A DNA stretch of 64,000 nucleotides from Kordiimonas pumila (GTDB lineage Bacteria; Pseudomonadota; Alphaproteobacteria; Sphingomonadales; Kordiimonadaceae): NCBI RefSeq assembly GCF_015240255.1, contig NZ_CP061205.1:2005501-2069500 (forward strand). The letters are read 5' to 3'. Positions within the stretch are counted from its first letter, which is position 1; every line of letters begins with the position of its first letter. The position numbers and the translations under genes are program-made. The notes under the pieces were generated by a model. The model saw only the letters and a program-made list of their open reading frames with translations, was not told the origin of the DNA and searched no databases. Below are positions 1 through 10,996 of the stretch, piece after piece.

Positions 1-2
1 TT

Positions 3-1082
3 GACGAGGGCACTGGTATTGCAACCAAGGTTGTGACTGATTGGCGCTCTGCTCCAAAAGGTGCTGATCTCCGTCCGCGTATTACACTGCGTGATAAAGA
101 CGATCAGGTTGTTGAGCTGGCAAACGGTACAGAGGCACGCTACTTCCTGTCTGTTGATGCCATCCTGTCTGTTGAAGATGGCCGTCATGTTCAGGCTGGT
201 GATGTTATTGCCCGTATTCCTCGGGAAGCTGCTAAGACCAAGGATATTACTGGTGGTCTGCCTCGTGTGGCCGAGCTGTTTGAAGCACGTCGTCCGAAAG
301 ACTGTGCGGTTATTGCTGATATCGACGGTATTGTTGAGTTTGGCCGTGACTACAAAAACAAACGTCGGATTACAATTCGTCCTCGCGACGAATCTGAAGG
401 CGAGCCAGTTGAATATCTGGTGCAAAAAGGCAAGCACATTACCATTCAGGAAGGCGACTTCATCCAGAAGGGTGAGTATCTGATTGATGGCAACCCAGCA
501 CCTCACGATATTTTGCAGGTTATGGGCGTTGAAGCTCTTGCTAACTATCTGGTTAAAGAAGTGCAGGATGTTTACCGTCTGCAAGGTGTGAAGATTAACG
601 ATAAACACATTGAAGTTATTGTTCGTCAAATGTTGCAGAAGGTTGAAATTACATCTTCTGGTGATAGCACCTATCTGCCGGGTGAGCAGGTTGAGCGTGA
701 AGAGTTTGAAATCTATAATACCAAGCTCGAAAAAGAAGGTCGTCTACCAGCTAAAGGCTTCCCAATTCTATTGGGTATCACAAAAGCCAGCTTGCAGACA
801 CGTAGCTTTATCTCTGCTGCATCCTTCCAGGAAACGACACGCGTTCTGACAGAAGCTTCTGTTGCTGGTAAGAAAGACAAACTTGTTGGCCTGAAAGAGA
901 ACGTGATTGTTGGTCGCCTTATTCCTGCAGGTACGGGTGCGGTTGTGAACCGTCTGCGCCATGAAGCTCTGAAACGCGATCAGATTGCAACAGAAGAGCA
1001 AGCAAAGGCTAATGATCCTATGGCAAGCGCTGAGGCAGAGTTTGCTGCCGCAACGGCTGATGCCTCAGGTGCTGAAGCTTAA
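3..1082 (+). CDS. rpoC: RNA polymerase beta' subunit, C-terminal part (truncated by window edge)
   Basis: This is the last ~360 residues of the beta' subunit of RNA polymerase. The reading frame is open from the first bases of the window, so the gene begins upstream and only its 3' end is seen. Recognisable C-terminal beta' signatures include [20 protein letters not shown] and the conserved [18 protein letters not shown] near the end, followed by a low-complexity Ala/Glu tail (about the last 30 residues). A strong intrinsic terminator follows 27 bases after the stop, so the rpoBC transcript ends here and the str operon starts anew. The first in-frame ATG is internal and is not the true start. 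Confidence 0.97.
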   Translation, partial: DEGTGIATKVVTDWRSAPKGADLRPRITLRDKDDQVVELANGTEARYFLSVDAILSVEDGRHVQAGDVIARIPREAAKTKDITGGLPRVAELFEARRPKDCAVIADIDGIVEFGRDYKNKRRITIRPRDESEGEPVEYLVQKGKHITIQEGDFIQKGEYLIDGNPAPHDILQVMGVEALANYLVKEVQDVYRLQGVKINDKHIEVIVRQMLQKVEITSSGDSTYLPGEQVEREEFEIYNTKLEKEGRLPAKGFPILLGITKASLQTRSFISAASFQETTRVLTEASVAGKKDKLVGLKENVIVGRLIPAGTGAVVNRLRHEALKRDQIATEEQAKANDPMASAEAEFAAATADASGAEA

Positions 1083-1108
1083 ATTACCGACCAATAGTTA
1101 ATGATAGT

Positions 1109-1137
1109 AAAAAGGCTCGCTGCGGCGAGCCTTTTTT
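1109..1137 (+). terminator. Intrinsic terminator of rpoC
   Basis: An 11-bp stem (AAAAGGCTCGC with GCGAGCCTTTT, loop TGCG) is followed by a T-run, just after the rpoC stop. This is a textbook Rho-independent terminator that separates rpoBC from rpsL. Confidence 0.93.
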
Positions 1138-1553
1138 GTTGCCATTTCTAAGTGAAGCTGAAAAGAGCAGGGAAGCCCGCTATAGGGTGAAATATGGATA
1201 TTCAGGTGTTCTCTGGAATCATAAAAGCTGTGGGGTTTTCTTTTTTGAGTAAGTTAGGTAAAAGCTGGCAGAAGCTACATTTATGCAAATTAGCCCCTTG
1301 TCACTAATATATAGGGTAGGGCACTCTTTTTTCGTTGACGTTGCTTCTGTTTCGCTGTAGTAAGCGCACCTCGTCAGAGCGCTGGTGGTAACCGAATCCC
1401 GGTTAGACGCTGCGGTTTTCTGACTAAGAGAGTTAAATTTGTAATCCCGAATGGCCTCATCGGAGTGGGTAGTATTCCGATGTAGGTGGTTTTGCTGCAT
1501 GTAAAACGAGTCTTTCGGGTGATGGTGACAGAGAAAAACGGCAAGGAAAAAGA
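1138..1553 (+). promoter_or_regulatory. Long rpsL leader/promoter region with hairpins
   Basis: About 415 bases carry no convincing gene. A plausible sigma70 promoter is TTGACG at 1335-1340, a 17-base spacer and a weak TAGTAA at 1358-1363. Downstream lie two inverted repeats. One is TAACCG/CGGTTA at 1389-1405. The stronger one is CATCGGA (1458-1464) with TCCGATG (1476-1482), extendable by three pairs across a one-base bulge to 1455-1486. The rpsL mRNA would then have a structured leader of roughly 180 bases, suggestive of regulation, but no known riboswitch or r-protein site was recognised. The promoter call is tentative. Confidence 0.4.
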
Positions 1554-1925
1554 ATGCCTACCATTAACCAACTTGTGCGTAAGCCGCGCAAATCAAAGCC
1601 AGTGCACAATAAAGTGCCTGCGCTTGAAGCATGTCCGCAAAAGCGCGGCGTGTGTACACGTGTTTATACAACGACACCAAAGAAGCCAAACTCGGCACTT
1701 CGTAAGGTTGCGCGCGTGCGCCTTTCGAATGGTCATGAGGTTACTTCCTATATTCCTGGTGAAGGCCATAACCTTCAGGAGCACTCTGTTGTCCTGATTC
1801 GTGGTGGTCGTGTGAAAGACTTACCTGGTGTTCGCTACCACACTCTTCGTGGTGTGCTTGATACCCAGGGTGTTGCAGATCGTCGCCGTAGCCGTTCGAA
1901 ATACGGCACGAAGCGTCCGAAGTAA
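1554..1925 (+). CDS. rpsL: 30S ribosomal protein S12
   Basis: S12 sits at the decoding centre of the small ribosomal subunit and helps monitor codon-anticodon pairing. The 123-residue length and the start [12 protein letters not shown] are canonical. The conserved [12 protein letters not shown] and [13 protein letters not shown] segments are present. Lys43 and Lys88, the classical streptomycin-resistance positions, are wild type, and Asp89, the beta-methylthiolation site, is kept. It is the first gene of the str operon, preceded by a long leader and followed 18 bases later by rpsG. Confidence 0.98.
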   Translation: MPTINQLVRKPRKSKPVHNKVPALEACPQKRGVCTRVYTTTPKKPNSALRKVARVRLSNGHEVTSYIPGEGHNLQEHSVVLIRGGRVKDLPGVRYHTLRGVLDTQGVADRRRSRSKYGTKRPK

Positions 1926-1931
1926 GTTTGA

Positions 1932-2414
<483 letters not shown>

Positions 2415-2435
2415 GTTAGGTAAGGGACTGGTTCC

Positions 2436-4517
2436 ATGGCACGCAGAACGCCACTTAATCGTTATCGTAATATCGGCATCATGGCACACATTGATGCGGG
2501 TAAAACTACGACAACAGAACGTATTCTCTATTATACAGGCCGTAGCCACAAAATTGGCGAAGTGCACGATGGCGGCGCGACTATGGACTGGATGGAACAA
2601 GAGCAGGAGCGCGGGATTACGATCACGTCTGCTGCTACAACTTGTTTCTGGAAAGATCACCGCATTAATATCATTGATACGCCGGGTCACGTTGACTTCA
2701 CAATTGAGGTTGAGCGTTCTTTGCGTGTGCTAGATGGTGCTGTAGCTGTATTCGATTCTGTTGCAGGTGTTGAGCCGCAATCAGAGACGGTGTGGCGTCA
2801 GGCTGACCGTTACGGCGTGCCGCGTATGTGTTTCGTTAACAAGATGGACCGTATGGGGGCAAACTTTGATCGCTGTGTCAGCATGATCAGGGAGCGCCTG
2901 GGGGCTAAAGCGCTTCTCATTCAGTTGCCGATTGGTGCGGAATCTGAATATGAGGGTTTGATTGACCTGATCCGTTTCAAGGAAGTTCTTTGGAAGGGTG
3001 AAGATCTTGGCGCGTCTTACGAATATGTAGATATTCGCCCGGAATTGCTTGAAGCTGCTGAAGTTGCTCGTCTTGAAATGATCGAGACTGCTGTTGAAGC
3101 TGACGAAGCTTTGATGGAAAAATATCTTGAAGGTGAAGAGCTTACCGAAGAAGAGCTGAAAAAAGCTATTCGTCGCGGTACAGTTAAGGGTCTTTTCGTT
3201 CCGGTATTGAATGGTACAGCCTTTAAAAACAAAGGTGTTCAGCCGCTTCTTGATGCTGTTGTTGATTTCATGCCTGCCCCAACGGACGTTGAGGCGATTA
3301 ATGGTGTGGACGCGCATGATATCGAAAAAGAAATTGTGCGTCATTCAACTGACGATGAGCCGCTTGCTGCTCTTGCGTTCAAAATTATGAACGACCCGTT
3401 TGTTGGCTCGCTAACATTCTGCCGCGTTTATTCTGGTATTCTTGAAACTGGTACACAGGTCATGAACTCTGTGAAGCAGCGTAAAGAAAAGGTTGGCCGC
3501 ATGCTTGAAATGCACGCTAACAGCCGCGAAGACGTTAAAGAAGCTCGCGCCGGTGATATTATTGCCTTGGCTGGTCTGAAGTCTACAACAACAGGTGACA
3601 CGCTTTGTGCGATCAATAGTCAGGTCATTCTGGAGCGTATGGAATTCCCTGAGCCTGTTATTGAGGTTGCTGTTGAACCTAAAACTAAAGCTGACCAAGA
3701 GAAAATGGGCATTGCCTTGAACCGCCTTGCGGCTGAGGATCCATCTTTCCGCGTGTCTTCTGATGAGGAATCAGGTCAAACTGTGATTGCGGGAATGGGT
3801 GAATTGCACCTTGATATTCTTGTTGATCGTATGCGCCGCGAGTTTAAGGTTGAGTGTAATGTGGGTGCGCCTCAGGTTGCATACCGCGAGAGCTTTGCTA
3901 AAGAAGTTGAAGTTGATTACACGCACAAGAAACAGTCTGGTGGTTCTGGACAGTTTGGTCGCGTGAAAATGGTTGTTACCCCTGGCGAGCGTGGCTCAGG
4001 ATTTCAGTTTAAAGACGAAATCAAGGGCGGTAACATTCCTAAAGAATACATCCCAGGTGTTGAAAAGGGTATCAAGGACATCGCTGAGAGCGGTGCTCTG
4101 ATCGGCTTCCCGATCATCGATTTCTCTGTGCGCCTGATTGATGGTGCTTATCACGATGTGGATTCGAGCGTTCTGGCGTTTGAGATCGCGGGTCGTGGTG
4201 CAACAAGAGAGGCGGCTTCTAAAGCAGGTATTCGACTGCTAGAGCCAATTATGAAGGTCGAAGTGGTAACGCCTGATGATTATATGGGTGATGTTATCGG
4301 CGATCTGAATAAGCGCCGTGGTCAGATTCAGGGTTCTGAAACCCGTGGTCCGAACTCGGTCATCAATGCAATGGTGCCGCTGGCGAACATGTTTGGTTAT
4401 GTGAATGAGCTTCGCTCTTTCTCACAAGGCCGGGCGCAGTTCACTATGCAGTTCGACCATTATGATGCAGTCCCACAAGCAGTTGCTGAAGAACTTAAAG
4501 CAAAGCTTGCAGGGTAA
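2436..4517 (+). CDS. fusA: Elongation factor G
   Basis: EF-G is the translational GTPase that drives mRNA-tRNA translocation and, with ribosome recycling factor, splits post-termination ribosomes. The 693-residue length is typical. The GTPase motifs are visible in order: AHIDAGKT at residues 17-24 (G1), the switch I region around residues 46-64, DTPGH near 82 (G3) and NKMD near 137 (G4). Domains II-V follow, with the domain IV sequence [20 protein letters not shown] conserved. It is the third gene of the str operon, 21 bases after rpsG. Confidence 0.98.
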   Translation: MARRTPLNRYRNIGIMAHIDAGKTTTTERILYYTGRSHKIGEVHDGGATMDWMEQEQERGITITSAATTCFWKDHRINIIDTPGHVDFTIEVERSLRVLDGAVAVFDSVAGVEPQSETVWRQADRYGVPRMCFVNKMDRMGANFDRCVSMIRERLGAKALLIQLPIGAESEYEGLIDLIRFKEVLWKGEDLGASYEYVDIRPELLEAAEVARLEMIETAVEADEALMEKYLEGEELTEEELKKAIRRGTVKGLFVPVLNGTAFKNKGVQPLLDAVVDFMPAPTDVEAINGVDAHDIEKEIVRHSTDDEPLAALAFKIMNDPFVGSLTFCRVYSGILETGTQVMNSVKQRKEKVGRMLEMHANSREDVKEARAGDIIALAGLKSTTTGDTLCAINSQVILERMEFPEPVIEVAVEPKTKADQEKMGIALNRLAAEDPSFRVSSDEESGQTVIAGMGELHLDILVDRMRREFKVECNVGAPQVAYRESFAKEVEVDYTHKKQSGGSGQFGRVKMVVTPGERGSGFQFKDEIKGGNIPKEYIPGVEKGIKDIAESGALIGFPIIDFSVRLIDGAYHDVDSSVLAFEIAGRGATREAASKAGIRLLEPIMKVEVVTPDDYMGDVIGDLNKRRGQIQGSETRGPNSVINAMVPLANMFGYVNELRSFSQGRAQFTMQFDHYDAVPQAVAEELKAKLAG

Positions 4518-4546
4518 TAAACAAGAAAAACAACGCTATTATGGAT

Positions 4547-4563
4547 CCCTTGGTAAACAAGGG
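4547..4563 (+). promoter_or_regulatory. Small hairpin in the fusA-tuf spacer
   Basis: CCCTTG and CAAGGG form a perfect 6-bp stem with loop GTAAA, midway in the 66-base fusA-tuf gap. There is no T-run, so it is not a terminator. It could be an mRNA processing or stability element that lets tuf be expressed above fusA. The function is inferred. Confidence 0.35.
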
Positions 4564-4583
4564 CCGATAGAAAGGTAGTTAAA

Positions 4584-5774
4584 ATGGCAAAAGAGAAGTT
4601 TGAGCGTAATAAGCCGCACTGTAACGTAGGCACGATTGGTCACGTTGACCATGGCAAGACAACGTTGACAGCGGCGATTACAAAGGTTCTTGCTGATGAA
4701 GGTTTCAGCAAGGCCGTATCATTTGATAACATTGACAAGGCCCCTGAGGAGCGTGAGCGCGGTATCACGATTTCTACGGCGCACGTTGAGTATGAGACGA
4801 AGAACCGTCACTATGCGCACGTTGATTGCCCAGGTCACGCTGACTATGTGAAGAACATGATCACGGGTGCAGCGCAGATGGATGGCGGCATATTGGTTGT
4901 GAATGCGGCTGATGGCCCGATGCCCCAAACGCGTGAGCACATTCTGCTTGCACGCCAAGTAGGTGTTCCAGCGCTTGTTGTGTTCATGAACAAAGTTGAC
5001 CAGGTTGACGACGAAGAGCTTCTTGAGCTTGTTGAGATGGAGATTCGCGAGCTTCTGTCAGCGTATGATTTCCCAGGCGACGACATTCCTGTGATTGCAG
5101 GTTCAGCGCTTGCAGCGCTTGAAGGCCGCGATGACGAGATCGGCAAGAATAAGATTCTTGAGCTGATGCAGGCTGTTGATGACTATATTCCAATGCCAGA
5201 GCGTGCTGTTGACGGTGCTTTCCTGATGCCAGTTGAGGATGTGTTCTCGATTTCTGGTCGTGGTACAGTTGCGACAGGCCGTGTTGAGCGTGGTATTGTT
5301 AAAGTTGGTGAAGAGATCGAGATTGTCGGTATCAACGCCACGAAGAAAACAACGGTTACAGGTGTAGAGATGTTCCGCAAGCTTCTTGACCAAGGTCAGG
5401 CTGGCGACAACATTGGTGCCCTTCTCCGGGGTGTTGCACGTGACGATATCGAGCGTGGTCAGGTTCTGGCACACACTGGTTCGATTACGCCGCACACGAA
5501 GTTCACAGCAGAAACCTATATTCTGACAAAAGATGAGGGTGGCCGTCACACGCCGTTTTTCGCGAACTATCGTCCACAGTTCTATTTCCGTACGACAGAC
5601 GTAACAGGCACGGTTGAGCTGCCTGAGGGTACAGAGATGGTAATGCCTGGTGATAACGTAAACCTGACAGTTCAGCTGATTGCACCGATTGCAATGGATG
5701 AAGGTCTGCGCTTTGCGATCCGTGAAGGTGGCCGTACCGTAGGTGCTGGCGTCGTTGCGAAAATCATCGAATAG
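4584..5774 (+). CDS. tuf: Elongation factor Tu
   Basis: EF-Tu delivers aminoacyl-tRNA to the ribosomal A site as a GTP complex. The 396-residue length is standard. GTPase motifs are GHVDHGKT at residues 19-26, DCPGH near 81 and NKVD near 136. The barrel domains contain the conserved [13 protein letters not shown] and the C-terminal [16 protein letters not shown] good AAAGGTAG binding site precedes the ATG. It is the last gene of the str block and is followed by a hairpin before rpsJ. Many alphaproteobacteria carry a second tuf copy elsewhere; only one is in this window. Confidence 0.98.
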   Translation: MAKEKFERNKPHCNVGTIGHVDHGKTTLTAAITKVLADEGFSKAVSFDNIDKAPEERERGITISTAHVEYETKNRHYAHVDCPGHADYVKNMITGAAQMDGGILVVNAADGPMPQTREHILLARQVGVPALVVFMNKVDQVDDEELLELVEMEIRELLSAYDFPGDDIPVIAGSALAALEGRDDEIGKNKILELMQAVDDYIPMPERAVDGAFLMPVEDVFSISGRGTVATGRVERGIVKVGEEIEIVGINATKKTTVTGVEMFRKLLDQGQAGDNIGALLRGVARDDIERGQVLAHTGSITPHTKFTAETYILTKDEGGRHTPFFANYRPQFYFRTTDVTGTVELPEGTEMVMPGDNVNLTVQLIAPIAMDEGLRFAIREGGRTVGAGVVAKIIE

Positions 5775-5786
5775 TAGAATAAACCA

Positions 5787-5815
5787 GGCGCTGGAATTTA
5801 TTTCAGCGCCGTTTT
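5787..5815 (+). terminator. Hairpin with short T-run between tuf and rpsJ
   Basis: GGCGCTG (5787-5793) pairs with CAGCGCC (5804-5810), followed by GTTTT. The stem is GC-rich but the T-run is only four bases, so it may act as a partial terminator or attenuator separating str from S10 transcription. No obvious new promoter lies between it and rpsJ, which argues for read-through. Confidence 0.6.
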
Positions 5816-5830
5816 AAAGGTGTAAGATCA

Positions 5831-6145
5831 ATGGAAGCGCAAAATATTCGCATCCGCCTGAAGGCTTTTGACCACCGTGTGCTTGACCAAGCAACTGGTG
5901 AAATCGCTAATACGGCAAAGCGTACGGGCGCCATGGTTCGCGGTCCTATCCCGATGCCAACTCAGATCGAAAAGTTCACAGTTCTTCGTGGTCCACACGT
6001 GAACAAAAAGTCACGTGAACAGTTCGAAATGCGCACGCACAAACGCTTGCTCGATATTGTTGACCCAACTCCGCAGACAGTGGACGCGCTGATGAAGCTC
6101 GACCTAGCTGCTGGTGTTGATGTTGAAATCAAGCTGCAAGGATAA
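5831..6145 (+). CDS. rpsJ: 30S ribosomal protein S10
   Basis: S10 is a head protein of the 30S subunit and, as NusE, a partner of NusB in antitermination. It is 104 residues, one or two longer than most S10 proteins because of an MEAQ N-terminus; the rest ([20 protein letters not shown] and the [19 protein letters not shown] loop) is canonical. It heads the S10 operon, 5 bases before rplC. Confidence 0.97.
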   Translation: MEAQNIRIRLKAFDHRVLDQATGEIANTAKRTGAMVRGPIPMPTQIEKFTVLRGPHVNKKSREQFEMRTHKRLLDIVDPTPQTVDALMKLDLAAGVDVEIKLQG

Positions 6146-6150
6146 GACCC

Positions 6151-6921
6151 ATGCGTACAGGTTTGATTGCAAAAAAGCTCGGCATGACACGCATATTTAA
6201 TGATGCAGGTCAGCATGTACCAGTAACAGTTCTGCAGCTTGATAGCTGTCAGGTTGTTGCTCAGCGTACGACAGAAAAAGATGGTTACACGGCTCTTCAA
6301 CTTGGTGCCGGTGCCCGTAAAGTGAAAAATGTATCCAAGGCACAACGTGGTCATTTTGCTAAGGCTGAAGTAGAGCCAAAAGCAAAGATCGCTGAATTTC
6401 GTGTTGCTGAAGATGCTCTTGTAGAAGTTGGTGCAGAATTAACTGCGGACCATTTCCTGATTGGCCAGCGTGTAGACGTTGTTGGCGCCTCTAAGGGTAA
6501 AGGTTTTGCGGGTGCCATGAAACGCCATAACTTTGGTGGTCTTCGTGCATCGCACGGTGTGTCTGTATCGCACCGTTCGCATGGTTCTACCGGTCAGTGT
6601 CAAGATCCGGGCCGCGTATTCAAGGGCAAGAAGATGGCGGGTCACCTTGGTGATCACCGCACAACAGTTCAGAGCCTTGAAATTGTAGAAACTCGTGTTG
6701 AAGAGGGGCTTATCCTCGTTAAGGGCGGTATTCCTGGTTCTAAAGAGAGCTGGGTGCTGATTTCTGACGCTGCGAAAAAAGCTGCTCCGGAAGGCCTGCC
6801 AATGCCGGCAGCATTCCGTGCGCCTGCCAAAACTGAAGCTGCTGCGCCTAGCGTAGAAGCGGCGGTTGAAGCTCCCGCTGAAGCACCGGCAGCTGACGCT
6901 GCTGAAGACAATAAGGAATAA
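6151..6921 (+). CDS. rplC: 50S ribosomal protein L3
   Basis: L3 is one of the two assembly-initiating proteins of the 50S subunit and reaches the peptidyl-transferase centre. The start [16 protein letters not shown] and the central loop [21 protein letters not shown], including the Gln methylated by PrmB in other bacteria, are conserved. At 256 residues it is longer than the E. coli protein (209) because of an Ala/Pro/Glu-rich tail from about residue 210. Such acidic tails are common in alphaproteobacterial L3. It is second in the S10 operon. Confidence 0.97.
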   Translation: MRTGLIAKKLGMTRIFNDAGQHVPVTVLQLDSCQVVAQRTTEKDGYTALQLGAGARKVKNVSKAQRGHFAKAEVEPKAKIAEFRVAEDALVEVGAELTADHFLIGQRVDVVGASKGKGFAGAMKRHNFGGLRASHGVSVSHRSHGSTGQCQDPGRVFKGKKMAGHLGDHRTTVQSLEIVETRVEEGLILVKGGIPGSKESWVLISDAAKKAAPEGLPMPAAFRAPAKTEAAAPSVEAAVEAPAEAPAADAAEDNKE

Positions 6922-6926
6922 GCGTC

Positions 6927-7547
6927 ATGAAGACGGATATTCTTACATTAGACGCCAAAAAAGCTGGTGACATCGATCTAGATGAAGCTATCTTCGGCGT
7001 TGCAGCACGTGCAGATATCCTGCACCGTGTTGTTAACTGGCAGCTTGCAAAACGCAGGGCAGGAACTCACGCAGTGAAATTCCGTTCTGATATTGCCCGC
7101 ACTGGTAAAAAGTTTGGCCGCCAAAAAGGTGGTGGTGGTGCACGCCATGGTGACCGCCGTTCAAACATCTTTATCGGTGGTGGTCGCGCCTTTGGCCCAA
7201 TCCCTCGTGATCATGGCTTTGATCTGCCTAAAAAAATCCGCAAGCTGGGTTTGAAGAGTGCTTTATCTTCAAAACAAGCTGAAGGTAAATTGATCATTGT
7301 TGATGTAGCGGAACTTAAAGACGGTAAAACAAAAGAGTTGAAAGCAAAGCTCGAGAAGCTTGGTCTTGTAAACGCTCTGTTTGTTGACGGCATTGAAGTG
7401 AATGAAAACTTCAAACGCGCTGCGTCTAACATTCCAAACATCGATGTGCTGCCAAGTCAGGGTGCAAATGTGTATGACATTCTTCGTCGTGACACACTTG
7501 TTCTGACAACTGCAGCCGTTGAGAAACTTGGGGAGAGGCTCAAATGA
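6927..7547 (+). CDS. rplD: 50S ribosomal protein L4
   Basis: L4 binds 23S rRNA domain I and lines the exit tunnel; in E. coli it also represses its own operon. The 206-residue length is normal. The tunnel-loop region is seen as [19 protein letters not shown] followed by [19 protein letters not shown]. The gene overlaps rplW by four bases (ATGA), indicating translational coupling. Any L4-dependent leader control would have to act upstream of rpsJ, where only the short tuf-rpsJ hairpin is seen. Confidence 0.97.
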   Translation: MKTDILTLDAKKAGDIDLDEAIFGVAARADILHRVVNWQLAKRRAGTHAVKFRSDIARTGKKFGRQKGGGGARHGDRRSNIFIGGGRAFGPIPRDHGFDLPKKIRKLGLKSALSSKQAEGKLIIVDVAELKDGKTKELKAKLEKLGLVNALFVDGIEVNENFKRAASNIPNIDVLPSQGANVYDILRRDTLVLTTAAVEKLGERLK

Positions 7548-7837
7548 CTGCGATAAAGCATTATGATGTCATCAAGAGCCCGGTGATTACTGAGAAAGCT
7601 ACACTTGGTTCTGAAAATAACCAGATCACTTTCAAAGTTGCGATCGACGCATCTAAGCCTGAGATTAAAGCTGCAGTTGAAGCGCTTTTTTCTGTGAAAG
7701 TGAAAAAAGTCAACACGCTACGTCAGGAAGGCAAGGTTAAACGTTTTCGCGGTGTAATCGGCAAACGCGCCGAATTCAAAAAAGCGATGGTTACCTTGGC
7801 TGAAGGTCATAGCATTGATGTGACGACAGGAGTGTAA
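7544..7837 (+). CDS. rplW: 50S ribosomal protein L23
   Basis: L23 lies at the tunnel exit and is the docking site for trigger factor and SRP. It is 97 residues with the characteristic [14 protein letters not shown] start and the [18 protein letters not shown] loop. The start ATGA overlaps the rplD stop. Next is rplB after 3 bases. Confidence 0.97.
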   Translation: MTAIKHYDVIKSPVITEKATLGSENNQITFKVAIDASKPEIKAAVEALFSVKVKKVNTLRQEGKVKRFRGVIGKRAEFKKAMVTLAEGHSIDVTTGV

Positions 7838-7840
7838 CCG

Positions 7841-8677
7841 ATGGCATTAAAGCAATATAAACCGGTTACCCCTGCACAGCGCGGCCTGATCCTTGTAGAC
7901 CGTGAAGGTCTGCATAAGGGTAAGCCTGTAAAAGCGCTAACAGAAGGTTTAACCAAATCTGGTGGTCGCAATAATAAAGGCCGTATCACAGCACGTCGCC
8001 GTGGTGGTGGTCATAAGCGTACATACCGGATGGTTGATTTTAAACGCACAAAGTGGAATGTGACGGCAACGGTTGAACGTCTTGAGTACGATCCAAACCG
8101 CACAGCTTTTATTGCGCTTATTAAATACGAAGACGGTGAACTGGCTTACATCCTGGCACCACAGCGTCTTGCACCTGGCGATCAAGTTATTGCTGGCGAA
8201 AAGGTCGATGTGAAGCCTGGTAATGTGATGCCACTTTCTAACATGCCTATCGGTACCATCATTCACAATGTGGAACTGAAAGCTGGTAAAGGTGGTCAGA
8301 TTGCCCGTTCTGCTGGTGCTTACGCTCAGCTTATTGGTCGTGACCGTGGTTACGCTCAGATTCGCCTTTCATCGGGTGAGGTACGTGTTGTTCGTGGCGA
8401 ATGTGTCGCAACGGTTGGCGCAGTATCAAACCCAGACAATCAAAACATTAAGCTCGCTAAAGCGGGTCGGAATCGTTGGCTCGGTCGTCGTCCAAGTGTT
8501 CGTGGTGTTGCCATGAACCCTGTGGATCACCCACATGGTGGTGGTGAAGGCCGGACTTCAGGGGGTCGCCATCCGGTTACACCTTGGGGTAAACCAACAA
8601 AAGGTAAGAAAACTCGGTCAAATAAAGCGACCGACAAACTTATCATCCGTTCGCGCCACGAGCGCAAGAAACGATAA
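7841..8677 (+). CDS. rplB: 50S ribosomal protein L2
   Basis: L2 bridges the subunits and is needed for peptidyl transfer. It is 278 residues long. The conserved C-terminal segment [18 protein letters not shown], with the catalytically discussed histidine, is intact, as is [18 protein letters not shown] near the N-terminus. It is the fifth gene of the S10 operon. Confidence 0.98.
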   Translation: MALKQYKPVTPAQRGLILVDREGLHKGKPVKALTEGLTKSGGRNNKGRITARRRGGGHKRTYRMVDFKRTKWNVTATVERLEYDPNRTAFIALIKYEDGELAYILAPQRLAPGDQVIAGEKVDVKPGNVMPLSNMPIGTIIHNVELKAGKGGQIARSAGAYAQLIGRDRGYAQIRLSSGEVRVVRGECVATVGAVSNPDNQNIKLAKAGRNRWLGRRPSVRGVAMNPVDHPHGGGEGRTSGGRHPVTPWGKPTKGKKTRSNKATDKLIIRSRHERKKR

Positions 8678-8689
8678 GGAGTTTCCATT

Positions 8690-8971
8690 ATGGCACGTTC
8701 AGTATGGAAAGGCCCCTTCGTGGACATGCACCTTCTCAAGAAGGTGGAAGCGGCTCTGGAAAGCGGAAAGTCTTCAGTAGTAATTCAGACCTGGTCTCGC
8801 AGGTCTACAATTCTGCCGAACTTCGTAGGGCTGACATTCAATGTCTACAACGGGCAAAAGTTCATCCCTGTGTATGTGAGCGATGACATGGTTGGTCACA
8901 AGCTTGGTGAATTTGCACCAACGCGGACTTACTATGGTCACGCGGCTGATAAAAAAGCGAAGAGGAAGTAA
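8690..8971 (+). CDS. rpsS: 30S ribosomal protein S19
   Basis: S19 forms a head complex with S13 that contacts the A-site tRNA. It is 93 residues with the typical [18 protein letters not shown] start and the C-terminal [26 protein letters not shown] ribosome binding site precedes it. Only 3 bases separate its stop from the rplV GTG. Confidence 0.97.
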   Translation: MARSVWKGPFVDMHLLKKVEAALESGKSSVVIQTWSRRSTILPNFVGLTFNVYNGQKFIPVYVSDDMVGHKLGEFAPTRTYYGHAADKKAKRK

Positions 8972-8974
8972 CCC

Positions 8975-9355
8975 GTGGGTAAGGAATCTGCAAAACGCCG
9001 TTTGGCGGATAATGAAGCAGTAGCTACAGCTACCATGCTTCGCGGCTCTGCCCAGAAGTTAAATCTGGTCGCAGCCACTATCCGTGGTATGAAGGTGGAA
9101 AAGGCACTCAATGCTCTGAGCTTTAACCGCCGTCGTTCTGCGATAGAAGTTAAAAAGGTTCTGCAGTCTGCAATTGCAAACGCAGAAAATAACCACAATC
9201 TGGATGTGGACAGCCTCGTTGTTGCTGAAGCAACTGTGGGTAAAGCGCTTACCATGAAACGGTTCCGCGCTCGTGCTCGTGGTCGTACTGGTAAGATCGT
9301 TAAGCCGTTCAGTCGTCTGCGCATTGTTGTGCGTGAAGTTGAGGAGACTGCATAA
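8975..9355 (+). CDS. rplV: 50S ribosomal protein L22
   Basis: L22 spans the nascent-chain tunnel with a beta-hairpin (the macrolide-resistance loop). The 126-residue product starts at a GTG (encoding MGKESAKRR) preceded by GAGGAAG. The loop region [20 protein letters not shown] is conserved. The stop overlaps the rpsC start (TAATG), which indicates coupled translation. Confidence 0.96.
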   Translation: MGKESAKRRLADNEAVATATMLRGSAQKLNLVAATIRGMKVEKALNALSFNRRRSAIEVKKVLQSAIANAENNHNLDVDSLVVAEATVGKALTMKRFRARARGRTGKIVKPFSRLRIVVREVEETA

Positions 9356-10050
9356 TGGGTCAGAAAGTAAACCCGATTGGTCTGCGCCTTGGTGTGAACC
9401 GCACCTGGGATTCGCGCTGGTATGCTGACGGTAAAGAATACGGCACGATGCTGCATGAAGATCTGAAAATACGTAAATTCGTATTTAAAGAACTTTCTCA
9501 GGCTGGCATTTCCAAAGTTATTATCGAACGCCCGGCTAAAAAATGCCGTGTAACGATATATTCGGCTCGTCCGGGTGTTATCATCGGTAAAAAGGGTGCT
9601 GACATTGAGAAGATGCGTCAACGCATTGCGAAGCTTACGAACTCTGATGTAAGCCTCAATATCGTTGAAGTGCGGAAGCCTGAAATTGATGCGAAACTTA
9701 TTGCTGATGGCATTGCCCAGCAGCTTGAGCGTCGTGTTGCTTTCCGCCGTGCGATGAAACGCGCTGTACAAAGCGCTATTCGCCTCGGTGCTGGTGGCAT
9801 TCGTATTAACTGTGCTGGCCGCTTGGGTGGCGCTGAAATCGCTCGTACTGAATGGTACCGTGAAGGCCGCGTGCCGCTGCACACACTACGTGCAGATATC
9901 GATTATGGTACCTCTGAAGCTCTAACTGCATACGGCATTTGCGGTATGAAAGTATGGGTCTTCAAGGGCGAGATTATGGAACATGATCCAATGGCTCATG
10001 AGCGTCGCGCAAACGAAGTTCAAAGTCAGGGTGGTCCGTCCCGCCGTTAG
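9355..10050 (+). CDS. rpsC: 30S ribosomal protein S3
   Basis: S3 forms part of the mRNA entry channel and helicase of the 30S subunit. It is 231 residues, with the N-terminal [19 protein letters not shown] and a type II KH domain containing [16 protein letters not shown] at about residues 64-80. The C-terminal S3 domain with [20 protein letters not shown] follows. It is coupled to rplV and lies 31 bases ahead of rplP. Confidence 0.97.
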   Translation: MGQKVNPIGLRLGVNRTWDSRWYADGKEYGTMLHEDLKIRKFVFKELSQAGISKVIIERPAKKCRVTIYSARPGVIIGKKGADIEKMRQRIAKLTNSDVSLNIVEVRKPEIDAKLIADGIAQQLERRVAFRRAMKRAVQSAIRLGAGGIRINCAGRLGGAEIARTEWYREGRVPLHTLRADIDYGTSEALTAYGICGMKVWVFKGEIMEHDPMAHERRANEVQSQGGPSRR

Positions 10051-10081
10051 GCTGGGACGCAAGTGATAGGAGCGGCATACA

Positions 10082-10492
10082 ATGTTGCAACCGAAGCGTA
10101 CAAAGTTCCGTAAGGCTCATAAGGGCCGGATCCATGGCGATGCCAAGGGCGGAACAACACTTAATTTCGGTCAGTTTGGTCTTAAAGCGACTGCACCTGG
10201 CCGTATCTCAGCTCGTCAGATCGAAGCTGCTCGTCGTGCTATGAACCGTCATATGAAACGGTCAGGCAAAGTATGGATCCGCATCTTCCCAGATGTGCCT
10301 GTAACGGCGAAGCCAACCGAAGTTCGGATGGGTAAAGGTAAAGGTTCTGTTGATCGTTGGGTATGTAAGGTCAAGCCTGGCCGGATCATGTTCGAGATCG
10401 ATGGTGTTTCAGAAGAACTCGCTCGTGGTGCGTTTGAAAGGGCAGCTGCAAAGCTAGCCGTTGCAACTCGCATCGTTGAGCGGATGCACTAG
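10082..10492 (+). CDS. rplP: 50S ribosomal protein L16
   Basis: L16 organises the A-site tRNA region of the 50S subunit. It is 136 residues with the conserved [19 protein letters not shown] start, and [18 protein letters not shown] in the middle. The Arg that is hydroxylated in E. coli lies in this conserved loop. It precedes rpmC by 16 bases in the normal order. Confidence 0.97.
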   Translation: MLQPKRTKFRKAHKGRIHGDAKGGTTLNFGQFGLKATAPGRISARQIEAARRAMNRHMKRSGKVWIRIFPDVPVTAKPTEVRMGKGKGSVDRWVCKVKPGRIMFEIDGVSEELARGAFERAAAKLAVATRIVERMH

Positions 10493-10508
10493 AAGCGGAG
10501 TGAAGACA

Positions 10509-10700
10509 ATGAAGGCATCAGATTTACGTGCCAAGTCGCAAGACGAGCTCCGCGAAGAGCTAGTCGGTTTGAAAAAAGAGCAGTTTAATCTGCGTTTTCA
10601 GGCAGCGGCCGGTCAATTGGAAAATACTGCTCGCGTTCGTGAGATTCGCCGTGATGTTGCGCGGATCAAAACGTTGTTAAGCGAACAGGCTGAGGCGTAA
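10509..10700 (+). CDS. rpmC: 50S ribosomal protein L29
   Basis: L29 is a small alpha-helical protein at the tunnel exit next to L23. The 63-residue product [18 protein letters not shown] has the typical long helical hairpin. I place the start at the ATG at 10509 because GCGGAG lies about 8 bases upstream. The frame is open further upstream into rplP, but that would add a non-homologous extension. Confidence 0.94.
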   Translation: MKASDLRAKSQDELREELVGLKKEQFNLRFQAAAGQLENTARVREIRRDVARIKTLLSEQAEA

Positions 10701-10711
10701 GGAGTAAACCC

Positions 10712-10948
10712 ATGCCAAAGCGTATTCTACAAGGAACAGTTGTAAGCACAAAAGGCGAAAAAACTGTAATTGTTAAAGTAGAACGTCGTATCAAGCATCC
10801 TTTGCTTGACAAAATTATTCGACGCTCTAAGAAGTACCACGCTCATGATGAGAGCAACCAAATTCAAGTTGGGGAAAACGTTCGAATTGAAGAATGTCGC
10901 CCCCTCTCGAAACTAAAGACTTGGCGGGTAGTTGGCGGTGAAGCTTAA
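10712..10948 (+). CDS. rpsQ: 30S ribosomal protein S17
   Basis: S17 is an OB-fold primary 16S rRNA-binding protein. It is 78 residues, starting [19 protein letters not shown], with the conserved [22 protein letters not shown] segment. TAAGGAG precedes the ATG. It ends the S10 operon; the 48-base gap to rplN has no terminator, so transcription probably continues into the spc genes. Confidence 0.96.
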   Translation: MPKRILQGTVVSTKGEKTVIVKVERRIKHPLLDKIIRRSKKYHAHDESNQIQVGENVRIEECRPLSKLKTWRVVGGEA

Positions 10949-10996
10949 GGCTTCATCGTTTTTCTGTCCTCTGGTATTATTTAAAGGGTGTAACCC

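Noticed and set aside
2781-3344. Minus-strand 187-codon frame inside fusA
   Set aside because: Composition without protein-like motifs; lies wholly antisense to a strongly conserved gene.
8938-9882. Minus-strand 314-codon frame antisense to rplV/rpsC
   Set aside because: Long only because of codon bias of the ribosomal genes opposite; Ser/Thr/Arg-rich noise with no domain.
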